From Aquipseudomonas guryensis (lineage in GTDB: Bacteria; Pseudomonadota; Gammaproteobacteria; Pseudomonadales; Pseudomonadaceae), in NCBI RefSeq assembly GCF_014164785.1, contig NZ_JACJFN010000001.1:1364001-1428000 (forward strand): 64,000 nucleotides of DNA, read 5' to 3'. Under the pieces are notes generated by a model that was given only the letters and a program-made list of their open reading frames with translations, ran no database searches and was not told the origin of the DNA. Each line of letters opens with the position of its first letter. Positions within the stretch are counted from its first letter, which is position 1. Below are positions 27,954-36,172 of the stretch, piece by piece. The translations under genes and the position numbers were made by a program.

Positions 27954-28919
27954 CTACCTGAGATGCTCGCTTAGAAAGGCAAAGTACTGCCGGCGTAGCG
28001 CTTCGCTTTCGTTGACCAGGTGATGCCGCGCACCAGGCAGGCGCAGGATCTCCGGCTGGTCGAACTTGTCCTGCAGCACTTCCAGGTTGTGCTGCCAGTC
28101 CACTGTCATGTCGCTCTCGCCCTGCACGATCAGCGGGCGCTGCCTGCTGCGCGGTGCCGACTCGATGCGCGGAATCCACTTGGCCAGGGCGCCGACCCAG
28201 GCCGTCGGCAGGTCGCGAGGTTGCAGCGGATCGCGGTGCTGGACGAAGTGCAGGAAGTCGCTGTCGCTGGAGTTGTCCGAGAAGCGCCGCGGGATGGCCG
28301 ATTTGAACGGGCTGAGCAGGTGGTAGCTGAGCTTGGACAGGCCCCAGGCGCGCGGCCGCACCAATGGCGCCAGGAGAATGGTGGCGCCGGGCTGTGGCCG
28401 CGGTGTGCCGTTGAGCAGGTAGTCGAGCAGGATGCCGCCGCCGGTGCTCTGTCCGCAGAGGTGCCAGGGTTGCGGTAGGCCGAGGCTGGCAGCCTGGTCG
28501 AGCAGGCCGAGCAGGGTGTGCTGGTAGGTGGCGAAGTCATCGATGCTGGCGCGCGCGCCTGCAGAGAGTCCATGCCCGGGCAGGTCGCAGGCCAGTACCG
28601 CGAGGTTCAGGCTCAGCGCCCAGTCGATCACATGCCGGTACAGGCCCATGTGGTCGTAGTAGCCATGCAGCAGCACCAGCGTGGCCTGCGGTTCGGTGGG
28701 TAGCCAGAGCTGGGTGACGATGCGCAGGCCATCCAGTTCGAAGCAGCCCAGCTGGCTGCGCACCCCCGCGCGGCTGCTGGCCAGATCGAGGCCGTAGTAG
28801 CGCTGGTAGGCCTGTTCCTCGGCACTCAGGGGCTGCGTTGCTGCGGCCATGGGTCGCAGGTGGCTGCGCAGGCGTTCGGCCTGGAAGTGCTCTGAGGTGG
28901 GGCTTGGCATGCTGGTCAT
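27954..28919 (-). CDS. Alpha/beta hydrolase, lysophospholipase-like
   Basis: The 321-residue protein is a serine hydrolase of the Hydrolase_4 (monoglyceride lipase/lysophospholipase) type. The oxyanion region is VLLHGYYDHMGLYRHV, the nucleophile serine is in LCGQSTGGGILL (variant GxSxG, GQSTG), the acid is in VQGESDMTVDW and the histidine in LPGARHHLVNE. No signal peptide is evident. The physiological substrate is unknown. A start at a later Met is possible but the first gives a plausible length. Confidence 0.88.
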   Translation of the reverse strand: MTSMPSPTSEHFQAERLRSHLRPMAAATQPLSAEEQAYQRYYGLDLASSRAGVRSQLGCFELDGLRIVTQLWLPTEPQATLVLLHGYYDHMGLYRHVIDWALSLNLAVLACDLPGHGLSAGARASIDDFATYQHTLLGLLDQAASLGLPQPWHLCGQSTGGGILLDYLLNGTPRPQPGATILLAPLVRPRAWGLSKLSYHLLSPFKSAIPRRFSDNSSDSDFLHFVQHRDPLQPRDLPTAWVGALAKWIPRIESAPRSRQRPLIVQGESDMTVDWQHNLEVLQDKFDQPEILRLPGARHHLVNESEALRRQYFAFLSEHLR

Positions 28920-29010
28920 CGATTCTGTGTGGGTTCGGCAGAGTGGTCGTTGATATTCAGCTGTACGGCGTGGCGTGGCAAGCTATGCGCCCCACCTGCG
29001 AAGTTCGCCC

Positions 29011-29586
29011 ATGCCTGCCTCACGCCTGAAAGTCCTGCTTGCCAGCCTGCTCGCCATCGTCTGGCTGGGCGCCATGCTGGCCGCGTTCTGGTGGTTCGAG
29101 GCGCGCTATATCCGCCCGTTCGATGAGCGCACCGAGCTGTTTTCCGGCGCGGCCCTGCGTCTGCCCGCCGAGCTGGCTGGGCCCGGAGCGATCCGCGTGG
29201 TGCATTTCTGGGACCCGGCCTGCCCGTGCAATGTCGGCAACCAGCAGCACCTCGCCGAGCTGCTGCAGACCTATGTGCCGCGCGGTGTGCAGTTCTATGG
29301 GCTGCAGAAGGCCGGCAGCCAAGGTCAGCTGCCGGAGAACCTGCGCGCCCTGCAGCCGCTCGCGGCCCTGGCCGGCAGCGAGCAGTTGCCGGCTAGCCCG
29401 GCGGTGGCGATCTGGGACCAGCAGGGCCAGCTGGCCTATTTCGGCCCCTACAGCGAAGGGGCGCAATGCACCTCGAGCAACAGCTTTATCGAGCCGATCC
29501 TCGAGGCCCTCAGTGCCGGTCGTCCGGTGCGCGCCGACAGCAACCTGGCGGTAGGCTGTTTCTGCGACTGGACTGAAGGCGAGTGA
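29011..29586 (+). CDS. Membrane-anchored thioredoxin-fold protein (DUF6436-like)
   Basis: The 191-residue protein has an N-terminal transmembrane helix (LLASLLAIVWLGAMLAAFWW) and a periplasmic domain with a thioredoxin-like VVHFWDPACPCNVGNQQHL segment. The active-site-like motif is CPCN rather than CxxC-P of classical thioredoxins, and more cysteines appear near the C-terminus (GAQCTSS and VGCFCDW). A redox or metallochaperone role in the cell envelope is plausible but unproven. Confidence 0.8.
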   Translation: MPASRLKVLLASLLAIVWLGAMLAAFWWFEARYIRPFDERTELFSGAALRLPAELAGPGAIRVVHFWDPACPCNVGNQQHLAELLQTYVPRGVQFYGLQKAGSQGQLPENLRALQPLAALAGSEQLPASPAVAIWDQQGQLAYFGPYSEGAQCTSSNSFIEPILEALSAGRPVRADSNLAVGCFCDWTEGE

Positions 29587-29626
29587 TTACGGTGGGTTGG
29601 GTTTAGGCGGGTTGTCCGGCTATACT

Positions 29627-29653
29627 GTTGTACAAGCTTAATGTTTGTACAAC
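29627..29653 (+). promoter_or_regulatory. Inverted repeat GTTGTACAA-N9-TTGTACAAC upstream of the chemoreceptor
   Basis: Two perfect 9-bp arms lie just downstream of a candidate -10 TATACT (29621-29626), with TTGGGT eighteen bases before it as a weak -35. That position fits repression. Bases 29644-29659 (TTTGTACAACTTTATC) match 63241-63256 upstream of the BLUF gene at 15 of 16 positions. TGTACA half-sites are typical of LitR/CarH-type MerR regulators; assigning such a regulator is inference. Confidence 0.6.
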
Positions 29654-29699
29654 TTTATCAAGCCAAGCGCTCAGGATGAGCCCTGCCGGGACCATCGCC

Positions 29700-31199
29700 A
29701 TGCGCTCTTCTGCCTTTACCCTCGACGCCCATTACCGCAAGGCCGATCGCATCATGCTCGGCGTGTTGTGGCTGATGTTTCTCTATTCCCTGGGGCTCGC
29801 CGCCTGGCATGACAGCTGGCTGCAGGCGCTGCTGGTCGGCGGCGGCAGTGTGCTGGTACTGAGCCTGCTCAACAGCCTGGTGCCGGGCAGCCGACTGATG
29901 CGTTGCTGCATGGCGGCGGCCTTCATGCTGCTGGTCGCACTGCAGATCAACCAGGCCCACGGCGTGGTGGAAATCCACTTCGGCATCTTCGTTCTGCTGG
30001 CCTTCCTGGTGTATTACCGCGACTGGTTGCCCATCGTGGTCGGCGCTGCGGTGATTGCGGTTCACCACCTGAGTTTCTTTGCCCTGCAGCAGCAAGGTGT
30101 CGGGGTGTTTGTGGTGCAGGAGGGCAACTGGTCGATCATCTTCCTGCATGCCATGTATGTGGTGGTGGAGAGCGCGATCCTCATCTACCTGGCCAACCAG
30201 ACACGCGCCGAGGCCCTGGAAAGTGTCGCGTTGACCCAGGCCGTGGCGGCCATGACCGAACAGGACGAGCGTATCGATCTGCGTCATCGCAGCCAGGCTA
30301 GCGGGCGTGTGGCCAAGCGCTTCAACCATTTCCTCGATCAGCTCGATGAACTGGTCAGCGAAGTGGTCAGTGATACCCAGGGGTTGTCCACCACGGGCGA
30401 AAGCCTGGCCCGTGCCACGCACCAGCTGCGCGATGGCGCCACGCGCCAGCTCGACGAAACCGCTTATATGGCCAGCGCCATGCAGCAGATGAGCAGTGCC
30501 ATCGACGATGTGGCCGGGCATGCCGACCGGGCCGCGCAGGCGGCTCAGGGTGCCAACAGCCAGGCGGCCGAGGGCAGCGCGGCGGTAACCGGTACGCGCA
30601 ACGAGATCGCCCGTCTGGCCGAACATATCGATGGCACCGACCAGCAGGTACAGGCGTTGGCCGTGCAGTCCGAGCAGATCGGCCGGGTGCTGGAGGTGAT
30701 CCGCGCGATTGCCGAACAGACCAACCTGCTGGCGCTCAACGCCGCCATCGAGGCCGCTCGCGCCGGCGAACAGGGGCGCGGCTTTGCCGTGGTTGCCGAC
30801 GAAGTACGCAACCTGGCGCAGAAGACCGCCGCTTCCACTGCGGAAATCCAGGACATCATCAGTCGTCTGCAGCAGGGCAGTCGGCAGGCCGCCAGCGCCA
30901 TGCAGGACAGCCGGCAGAGCGTGGCGCGCTGTGTCGAAGACAGCCAGCGCACCGCCGACCTGCTGGTGGCGGTGGCCGCCGAGATCGACTCGATCAGCCA
31001 GATGAATGAACTGATCGCCTCGGCCACCCATGAGCAGGCGGCGGTCAGCAGCGAGGTCAGCCAGCATCTGGGCAGTGTGCAGCAGGTTGCCCAGCAGAAC
31101 GCCGCCGATGCCGGCGTGCTGGATGGCGAGAGCAGCCGCCTGCGCGAGCTGGCCCAGCGCCTGGGTGGCCTGAGTGCGCGCTTTGCCGTAAGCGACTAG
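29700..31199 (+). CDS. Methyl-accepting chemotaxis protein with integral-membrane sensor
   Basis: The 499-residue protein has about six N-terminal transmembrane helices (residues 18-175) and no sizeable periplasmic ligand domain, followed by a HAMP-less linker and a cytoplasmic signalling domain. The hairpin tip is [40 protein letters not shown], essentially consensus, so it should dock CheA/CheW. The start is uncertain: ATG 29700 (GGGA upstream) is chosen, with 29676 an alternative. No CheR-docking pentapeptide is present at the C-terminus. The membrane module with its conserved histidines ([15 protein letters not shown]) may itself sense a ligand or redox state. Confidence 0.93.
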   Translation: MRSSAFTLDAHYRKADRIMLGVLWLMFLYSLGLAAWHDSWLQALLVGGGSVLVLSLLNSLVPGSRLMRCCMAAAFMLLVALQINQAHGVVEIHFGIFVLLAFLVYYRDWLPIVVGAAVIAVHHLSFFALQQQGVGVFVVQEGNWSIIFLHAMYVVVESAILIYLANQTRAEALESVALTQAVAAMTEQDERIDLRHRSQASGRVAKRFNHFLDQLDELVSEVVSDTQGLSTTGESLARATHQLRDGATRQLDETAYMASAMQQMSSAIDDVAGHADRAAQAAQGANSQAAEGSAAVTGTRNEIARLAEHIDGTDQQVQALAVQSEQIGRVLEVIRAIAEQTNLLALNAAIEAARAGEQGRGFAVVADEVRNLAQKTAASTAEIQDIISRLQQGSRQAASAMQDSRQSVARCVEDSQRTADLLVAVAAEIDSISQMNELIASATHEQAAVSSEVSQHLGSVQQVAQQNAADAGVLDGESSRLRELAQRLGGLSARFAVSD

Positions 31200-31254
31200 C
31201 CAGCCGCTGAGAGGGGCATGCCCAGGTTTGTGCGCGGCAGGCCGCCCAGCTTTT

Positions 31255-31280
31255 GTGGGTGCGGATACATCCGCTCCTAC
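31255..31280. repeat. REP-like hairpin at the 3' end of the NRDE gene
   Basis: GCGGATACATCCGC forms a short hairpin flanked by GTGGGT and CTCCTAC. On the minus strand it begins GTAGGAGCGG, and the TAG in it is the stop codon of the NRDE gene. Confidence 0.55.
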
Positions 31281-32041
31281 GAATAAGTAGTGCCCGGCAG
31301 GCGCACCTCGGCATCGCCGCAGGCCTGGCCGTTGCTATCGAAGCGCCGCTCGACCAGTTGCAGGCTGCCATCGGCATTCAACAGCAGCGCGCTGCTGGCG
31401 CAGGTGCCGTAGCCGGGACCGACGATGAAGATGCTCGACAGCAGCAGCTCCCAGTCCAAGCCGATACCGGTGTCCGGCAGCAGCACGCGCGGCGGCTGGC
31501 GCGGGTCGCTGAGCAGTTCCAGCAGGCGCTGCGGTTGCGGATCATCCAGGCAGCCGGCCAGGCCGGCGCTGGCCCGCACCAGCTTCGGCCAGGGCGTATC
31601 CAGCTCGGCATTGGACAGACCGTAGAGACCGGCTTGCAGGCGCCGCGGCTGGCCTTGCTCGGAGTTGAAGTAGTACAGCGCGTCGCGGTTGCCCAGCAGC
31701 AGGTTGAAGCCGCTGTACTGCTCCAGGCGCTCGCTCAGCTCGGCCAGGTAGTGCTCGGCGTCCAGCGTGCCGCGCAGGAAATCCACCACTAGCTCGCCGC
31801 GCGAGCGCGGGCCCTTGGCCTGGCGTGGGTCGCGGATATTGGTCAGGGCGGCGAAGCGGCCGTCGGCGCTCACGCCCAGCCAGGTGCCGCCGGCCTGCAG
31901 GTCGCGCCCGGCATACAGGCCCGGCGCATCCGGCCATTCGCCCAGGGCCAGGCTGGTGCGGTTGTAGAATTCGTCGCGGTTGGCCGCCAGCACCAGCGGC
32001 TGGGCATGGCCGGGACGCCAGGCGAAAACGATCAGGCACAT
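31277..32041 (-). CDS. NRDE/TANGO2-family protein
   Basis: The 254-residue protein starts MCLIVFAW and contains the defining NRDE motif (LAANRDEFYNR), the AGRDLQAGGTWLGV segment and FAALTNIRDP. TANGO2 relatives are linked to acyl-CoA, haem or stress handling, with Cys2 as a possible N-terminal nucleophile; the bacterial role is unclear. ATG 32041 has AAGGAG upstream. Its TAG stop lies inside a REP-like repeat. In other pseudomonads this gene lies between ptsP and lgt; here ptsP is elsewhere. Confidence 0.9.
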   Translation of the reverse strand: MCLIVFAWRPGHAQPLVLAANRDEFYNRTSLALGEWPDAPGLYAGRDLQAGGTWLGVSADGRFAALTNIRDPRQAKGPRSRGELVVDFLRGTLDAEHYLAELSERLEQYSGFNLLLGNRDALYYFNSEQGQPRRLQAGLYGLSNAELDTPWPKLVRASAGLAGCLDDPQPQRLLELLSDPRQPPRVLLPDTGIGLDWELLLSSIFIVGPGYGTCASSALLLNADGSLQLVERRFDSNGQACGDAEVRLPGTTYS

Positions 32042-32152
32042 GGGCTTCTCCTTGTGCCCGGAGTCTATCAGTGTAGCGACGGGCATCCATCGCCTCGGCT
32101 GGAGGGGGCGGGGCGCATCCGTTACCATGCCGCTTGGTTTTCGGGGGTATCG

Positions 32153-32935
32153 ATGGAATTCCTGCTCTATATGCTGCTGGGCGCGGCGGCCGGCGTGCTG
32201 GCCGGGCTGTTCGGCGTCGGTGGCGGCATCATCATCGTGCCGGTGCTGGTATTCAGTTTCACCGCCCAGGGCATCGACCCGAGCGTGCTGACCCACCTGG
32301 CCGTTGGCACCTCGCTGGCCACCATCATCTTCACCTCGATCAATTCGGTGCTCGAGCACCAGCGTAAAGGCGCGGTGCTGTGGCCGGTGTTCACCTGGAT
32401 GACCCTCGGCATCCTGCTTGGCGCCGGCCTCGGCAGCCTCACCGCGGCGGCCATCCAGGGTCCGCTGCTGCAGAAGATCATCGGCGTATTCGCCATCGTC
32501 ATCGCCATCCAGATGGGCCTGGAGCTGAAACCCAAGGCCAGTCGCACGGTCCCAGGCAAGGCTGGATTGACGGCTGCCGGCGGGGTGATCGGCTGGGCTT
32601 CGGCGATTTTCGGTATCGGTGGTGGTTCGCTGACCGTGCCGTTCCTCACCTGGCGCAGCGTGCCGATGCAGCAGGCGGTGGCCACCTCGTCGGCCTGCGG
32701 CCTGCCGATTGCGGCGGCCAGTGCCCTGAGCTTCATGCTCATCGGCTGGAGCGAGCCGGGCTTGCCGCAGTGGAGCCTGGGGTTTGTCTACCTGCCGGCC
32801 ATGGCCGGTATCGCCATCACCAGCATGTTTTTCGCCCGCTTCGGCGCGCGCCTGGCGCATAAACTGTCGCCGCGCCTGCTCAAACGTCTGTTCGCCGTAC
32901 TGCTCCTGGTAGTGGGCGTGAATTTCCTGATCTAA
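32153..32935 (+). CDS. TSUP-family (TauE/SafE) sulfite/organosulfonate exporter-like permease
   Basis: The 260-residue integral membrane protein has eight or so hydrophobic helices in two repeats, with the family's glycine-rich motifs AGVLAGLFGVGGGIIIVPVL and SAIFGIGGGSLTVPFL. TSUP members move sulfite, sulfoacetate or related anions; the substrate here is unknown. ATG 32153 is the first in a weakly Shine-Dalgarno context. The stop lies in the ribosome binding site of lgt (TAAGGAG), so the two are coupled. Confidence 0.9.
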   Translation: MEFLLYMLLGAAAGVLAGLFGVGGGIIIVPVLVFSFTAQGIDPSVLTHLAVGTSLATIIFTSINSVLEHQRKGAVLWPVFTWMTLGILLGAGLGSLTAAAIQGPLLQKIIGVFAIVIAIQMGLELKPKASRTVPGKAGLTAAGGVIGWASAIFGIGGGSLTVPFLTWRSVPMQQAVATSSACGLPIAAASALSFMLIGWSEPGLPQWSLGFVYLPAMAGIAITSMFFARFGARLAHKLSPRLLKRLFAVLLLVVGVNFLI

Positions 32936-32945
32936 GGAGTTTTAA

Positions 32946-33749
32946 ATGCTGCCTTACCCGCAGATAGACCCGGTTGCCCTCGATCTGGGCCTGATCAAGA
33001 TCCACTGGTACGGCCTGATGTACCTGGTCGGCATCGGTGGCGCCTGGTTGCTGGCCTCGCGCCGGCTGGCCGGCTTCGACGCCACCTGGAGCAAGGAGAA
33101 ACTCTCCGACCTGGTGTTCTGGGTAGCCATGGGTGTGATCCTCGGCGGGCGCCTGGGCTATGTACTGTTCTACGACTTCGCCGCCTATATCGCCGAGCCG
33201 CTGAAGATTATGCGCGTGTGGGAGGGCGGCATGTCGTTCCACGGCGGCCTGCTCGGCGTGATGCTGGCCACCTGGTGGTTCGGCCGGCGCAACAACAAGA
33301 GTTTCTTCCAACTGATGGACTTTATCGCCCCGCTGGTGCCGATCGGCCTGGGCGCGGGGCGCATCGGCAACTTCATCAACGCCGAGCTGTGGGGCAAGGC
33401 CACCGACCTGCCCTGGGCGATGGTCTTCCCCACCGACCCGCAGCAGCTGGCGCGTCACCCGTCGCAGCTGTACCAGTTCGCCCTGGAAGGCCTCGCGCTG
33501 TTCGCCATCCTCTGGTTCTACTCGCGCAAGCCGCGCCCGACCATGGCCGTGTCCGGGATGTTCGCACTGTGCTACGGCATCTTCCGCTTTATCGTCGAGT
33601 TCGTCCGCGTGCCGGATGTCCAGCTCGGTTACCTGGCTGGTGGCTGGCTGACCATGGGTCAGATCCTCTGCCTGCCGATGATCCTCGGCGGCCTCGGTCT
33701 GATCGCCTACGCCTACAAACGCCAAGCCGTCCTGGGAGCCGCGCAATGA
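32946..33749 (+). CDS. lgt: Lgt prolipoprotein diacylglyceryl transferase
   Basis: Lgt adds diacylglycerol from phosphatidylglycerol to the lipobox cysteine of prolipoproteins in the inner membrane. The 267-residue protein has seven membrane helices and the signature [20 protein letters not shown], plus [11 protein letters not shown] and the essential His in SFHGGLLG and HPSQLYQ. AAGGAG lies eight bases from the start. Its stop overlaps the thyA start (ATGA), the conserved lgt-thyA pairing. Confidence 0.97.
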   Translation: MLPYPQIDPVALDLGLIKIHWYGLMYLVGIGGAWLLASRRLAGFDATWSKEKLSDLVFWVAMGVILGGRLGYVLFYDFAAYIAEPLKIMRVWEGGMSFHGGLLGVMLATWWFGRRNNKSFFQLMDFIAPLVPIGLGAGRIGNFINAELWGKATDLPWAMVFPTDPQQLARHPSQLYQFALEGLALFAILWFYSRKPRPTMAVSGMFALCYGIFRFIVEFVRVPDVQLGYLAGGWLTMGQILCLPMILGGLGLIAYAYKRQAVLGAAQ

Positions 33750-34540
33750 AACAATACCTCGACCTGATGCGTCTGGTGCGCGAGACCGGCACCTTCAAGC
33801 AGGATCGCACCGGCACCGGCACCTACAGCATCTTTGCCCACCAGATGCGCTTCAACCTGGCCGATGGCTTCCCGCTGGTGACCACCAAGAAGTGCCACCT
33901 GAAATCGATCATCCACGAGCTGCTGTGGTTCCTCCAGGGCGACACCAACATCAAGTACCTGAAGGACAACGGCGTGCGTATCTGGGACGAGTGGGCCGAC
34001 GAGAACGGCGACCTCGGCCCGGTCTACGGCTACCAGTGGCGCAGCTGGCCGGCGCCGAACGGCGAGTCGATCGACCAGATCAGCAAGCTGATCGAGATGA
34101 TCAAAAAGAACCCGGACTCGCGCCGCCTGATCGTTTCGGCCTGGAACCCGGCCCTGGTCGAGCAGATGGCCCTGCCGCCGTGCCACGCACTGTTCCAGTT
34201 CTACGTGGCCGACGGCAAGCTGAGCTGCCAGCTGTACCAGCGCTCGGCGGATATCTTCCTCGGCGTGCCCTTCAATATCGCCAGCTACGCCCTGCTGACA
34301 ATGATGATCGCCCAGGTCTGCGACCTGCAGCTCGGCGACTTCATCTGGACCGGCGGCGACTGCCACCTGTACGCCAACCATATCGAGCAGACCGACCTGC
34401 AGCTGACCCGTGAGCCGCTGCCGCTGCCGGTGATGAAGCTCAACCCGGCGGTGAAGGATATCTTCGCCTTCAAGTTCGAGGACTTCGAGCTGCAGAACTA
34501 CCAGGCCCATCCGCATATCGCCGCGCCGGTCGCCGTTTAA
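33746..34540 (+). CDS. thyA: ThyA thymidylate synthase
   Basis: ThyA methylates dUMP to dTMP using methylene-tetrahydrofolate. The length of 264 matches E. coli ThyA exactly. The catalytic cysteine is in [12 protein letters not shown] (about residue 146), with [20 protein letters not shown] and the HLYANHIEQ nucleotide-binding segments intact. Start ATG 33746 overlaps lgt. FolA, which regenerates tetrahydrofolate, is encoded about 4.4 kb downstream. Confidence 0.98.
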   Translation: MKQYLDLMRLVRETGTFKQDRTGTGTYSIFAHQMRFNLADGFPLVTTKKCHLKSIIHELLWFLQGDTNIKYLKDNGVRIWDEWADENGDLGPVYGYQWRSWPAPNGESIDQISKLIEMIKKNPDSRRLIVSAWNPALVEQMALPPCHALFQFYVADGKLSCQLYQRSADIFLGVPFNIASYALLTMMIAQVCDLQLGDFIWTGGDCHLYANHIEQTDLQLTREPLPLPVMKLNPAVKDIFAFKFEDFELQNYQAHPHIAAPVAV

Positions 34541-34557
34541 GGCCCGGTGCGTGGATG

Positions 34558-34620
34558 CGTAGCCCGGATGCAATCCGGGTCAGTTCGGCGGCGGGCCTCC
34601 CGGATTGCATCCGGGCTACG
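34558..34620. repeat. Paired REP element (BIME-like)
   Basis: CGTAGCCCGGATGCAATCCG (arm 34558-34579) is inverted perfectly at 34599-34620 around a 19-base core. The right arm overlaps the last codons of the convergent GTPase gene and supplies its TAG stop (34616-34618). A second copy is at 36110-36169. Confidence 0.88.
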
Positions 34621-35983
34621 TCAGCTCCGCTGCCAGTTGCATGACCTGGGCCTGGCGTTCGGCCTGCTCCAGATGCGCACCGGGATTCAGCGACGACCAT
34701 TCGGGATGGGCGCGCGCCTTGCGCAGGGCCTCGGGTAACGGGCCTTCGCGCCAGCCCTTGTCCTGCGGCTGATCCAGCTGGATCGCCGTGGTCGCCGCAT
34801 GGCCGCGGGCATCTAGAGCGGCCAGCAGTTGACGCTGGCGCAGGGCGAGCAGGCGCAGCACGTTGTCATCCACTGTCAGTTCACGCTGGCCCTTGAGTTT
34901 GCCGAGCAGGCGTTTGCCGTAGTTGCGTGCGGTCTGCAGGCCGCCGCCGGCCAGTGCGCCGACCAGCGCCGCGGCGCCGAGGGTGAGGCCGCCGACCAGC
35001 AGGTCGATACCGGCCCCTGCGGCTGCACCGGCGGCCATGCCGCCACCGATATTAACGCCGAGTTGGCGCAGGGTTTCCGGGTTGAACAGATCGTCGCCCC
35101 AGCGCCCCTCCAGCAGCGGCAGGTCGCCGGCGCGGGCATCCTCGGCGCGGAAGGCATACAGACGCAGCAGTGCGTCGACACAGGCCTGCTCGCGCTGACG
35201 GATGGCCTGGTGCAGGGCGCGGATCTCGCCCTGTTCGATGGTCGTCTGGTTGGCCACGCTACGCCGGCAGGCGGCGCAATCCAGCAGCAGTTCGGCGATC
35301 AGCTGCGCACCGGCCTTGTGGCGCGCCGTGGCTTGTGCCTGGTGATCGTCGATCAGCCGCTGCAGTTGTGGGCGCGAGCGCTCCAGCAGCAGGGCCAGAC
35401 TCTCGTACAGGCGCCGTTCGCCATCCAGTGGCGGCGCCACCGTGTCGAAACACACCAGCGCATGCAGGCCGAGGCGAGCCAGGGCTTCGCGCCACTGCGG
35501 CTCGCGCTGCTGGGTGCTGGCGCTGAAGTTGAGCACCGGCAGTAGCGGCTTGCCGGCGCCGGCCAATACGGCCAGCTCGTCCTTGTACTTGGCCAGCACC
35601 GGCTCGCGGACGTCGATCACGTACAGCCCGGCATCGCTGGCCAGCAGCTGGCGCAGCACCTTGGCCTCCTGCTCGAAACGTTGGCGCGCCTCGCTGCTGT
35701 CGAGAAAGCGCGCCAGCCGCGCCGGGCCATCCAGGCGCTCACCGGGGCGCTGCAGGCGTTCCAGGTAGTCGAGCAGGGCGATGGCGTCTTCCAGGCCAGG
35801 GGTGTCGTACAGCTCCAGCAGCGCCTCGCCGGCCACTGACAGGCGCGCACCTTCGACATGGCGGGTGGTGCTGGGGCGATGGGACACCTCGCCGAAGCCG
35901 ACGTCGCGGGTCAGGGTGCGCAGCAGCGAGGTCTTGCCGACATTGGTGTGGCCGACCACGGCCAGTTTGAGTGGCTTGGTCAT
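34616..35983 (-). CDS. DUF3482 GTPase (Era-like G domain with hydrophobic glycine-rich segment)
   Basis: The 455-residue protein begins with a G domain: P-loop GHTNVGKTS (residues 11-19), switch region HRPSTTRHVEG, DTPG at LYDTPGLED, and a poorly conserved NKxD region. From about residue 300 it is DUF3482, with a Gly/Ala-rich hydrophobic stretch (NIGGGMAAGAAAGAGIDLLV and LTLGAAALVGALAGGGLQ) that could insert in the membrane like a glycine zipper. It is paired with the DUF2868 membrane protein upstream, a conserved pairing. The cellular role is unknown; membrane remodelling is a guess. The stop codon is inside a REP arm. Confidence 0.9.
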   Translation of the reverse strand: MTKPLKLAVVGHTNVGKTSLLRTLTRDVGFGEVSHRPSTTRHVEGARLSVAGEALLELYDTPGLEDAIALLDYLERLQRPGERLDGPARLARFLDSSEARQRFEQEAKVLRQLLASDAGLYVIDVREPVLAKYKDELAVLAGAGKPLLPVLNFSASTQQREPQWREALARLGLHALVCFDTVAPPLDGERRLYESLALLLERSRPQLQRLIDDHQAQATARHKAGAQLIAELLLDCAACRRSVANQTTIEQGEIRALHQAIRQREQACVDALLRLYAFRAEDARAGDLPLLEGRWGDDLFNPETLRQLGVNIGGGMAAGAAAGAGIDLLVGGLTLGAAALVGALAGGGLQTARNYGKRLLGKLKGQRELTVDDNVLRLLALRQRQLLAALDARGHAATTAIQLDQPQDKGWREGPLPEALRKARAHPEWSSLNPGAHLEQAERQAQVMQLAAELT

Positions 35984-35988
35984 GCTCG

Positions 35989-36099
35989 ACCCTCTCCCCC
36001 GGCCCCTCTCCCGTAAACGGGCGTGGGGTGACTCGCGCCAGTCGCCGCGTGCACGGACTGCCCTCTCTCCCATTTATGGGAGAGGGCTGGGGAGAGGGT
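35989..36099. repeat. 111-bp inverted-repeat element (ACCCTCTCCCC ends)
   Basis: The left part (ACCCTCTCCCCCGGCCCCTC) is an imperfect inverse of the right end (GAGAGGGCTGGGGAGAGGGT). The two ends could fold into a long imperfect stem. It occupies the leader of the GTPase gene, ending five bases from its start codon, which is unusual for such repeats. I know similar CCCTCTCCC elements as common noncoding repeats in gammaproteobacteria. Confidence 0.65.
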
Positions 36100-36109
36100 G
36101 CTGTCAGTT

Positions 36110-36169
36110 CGTAGCCCGGATGCAATCCGGGACGGAGCTGCCTGCTTCCCGGATTGCATCCGGGCTACG
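36110..36169. repeat. Paired REP element, second copy
   Basis: The 22-bp arms at 36110-36131 and 36148-36169 are perfect inverse copies and identical to the arms at 34558 and 34599; only the 16-base core differs. It ends three bases before the stop of the DUF2868 gene. Confidence 0.88.
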
Positions 36170-36172
36170 CGA

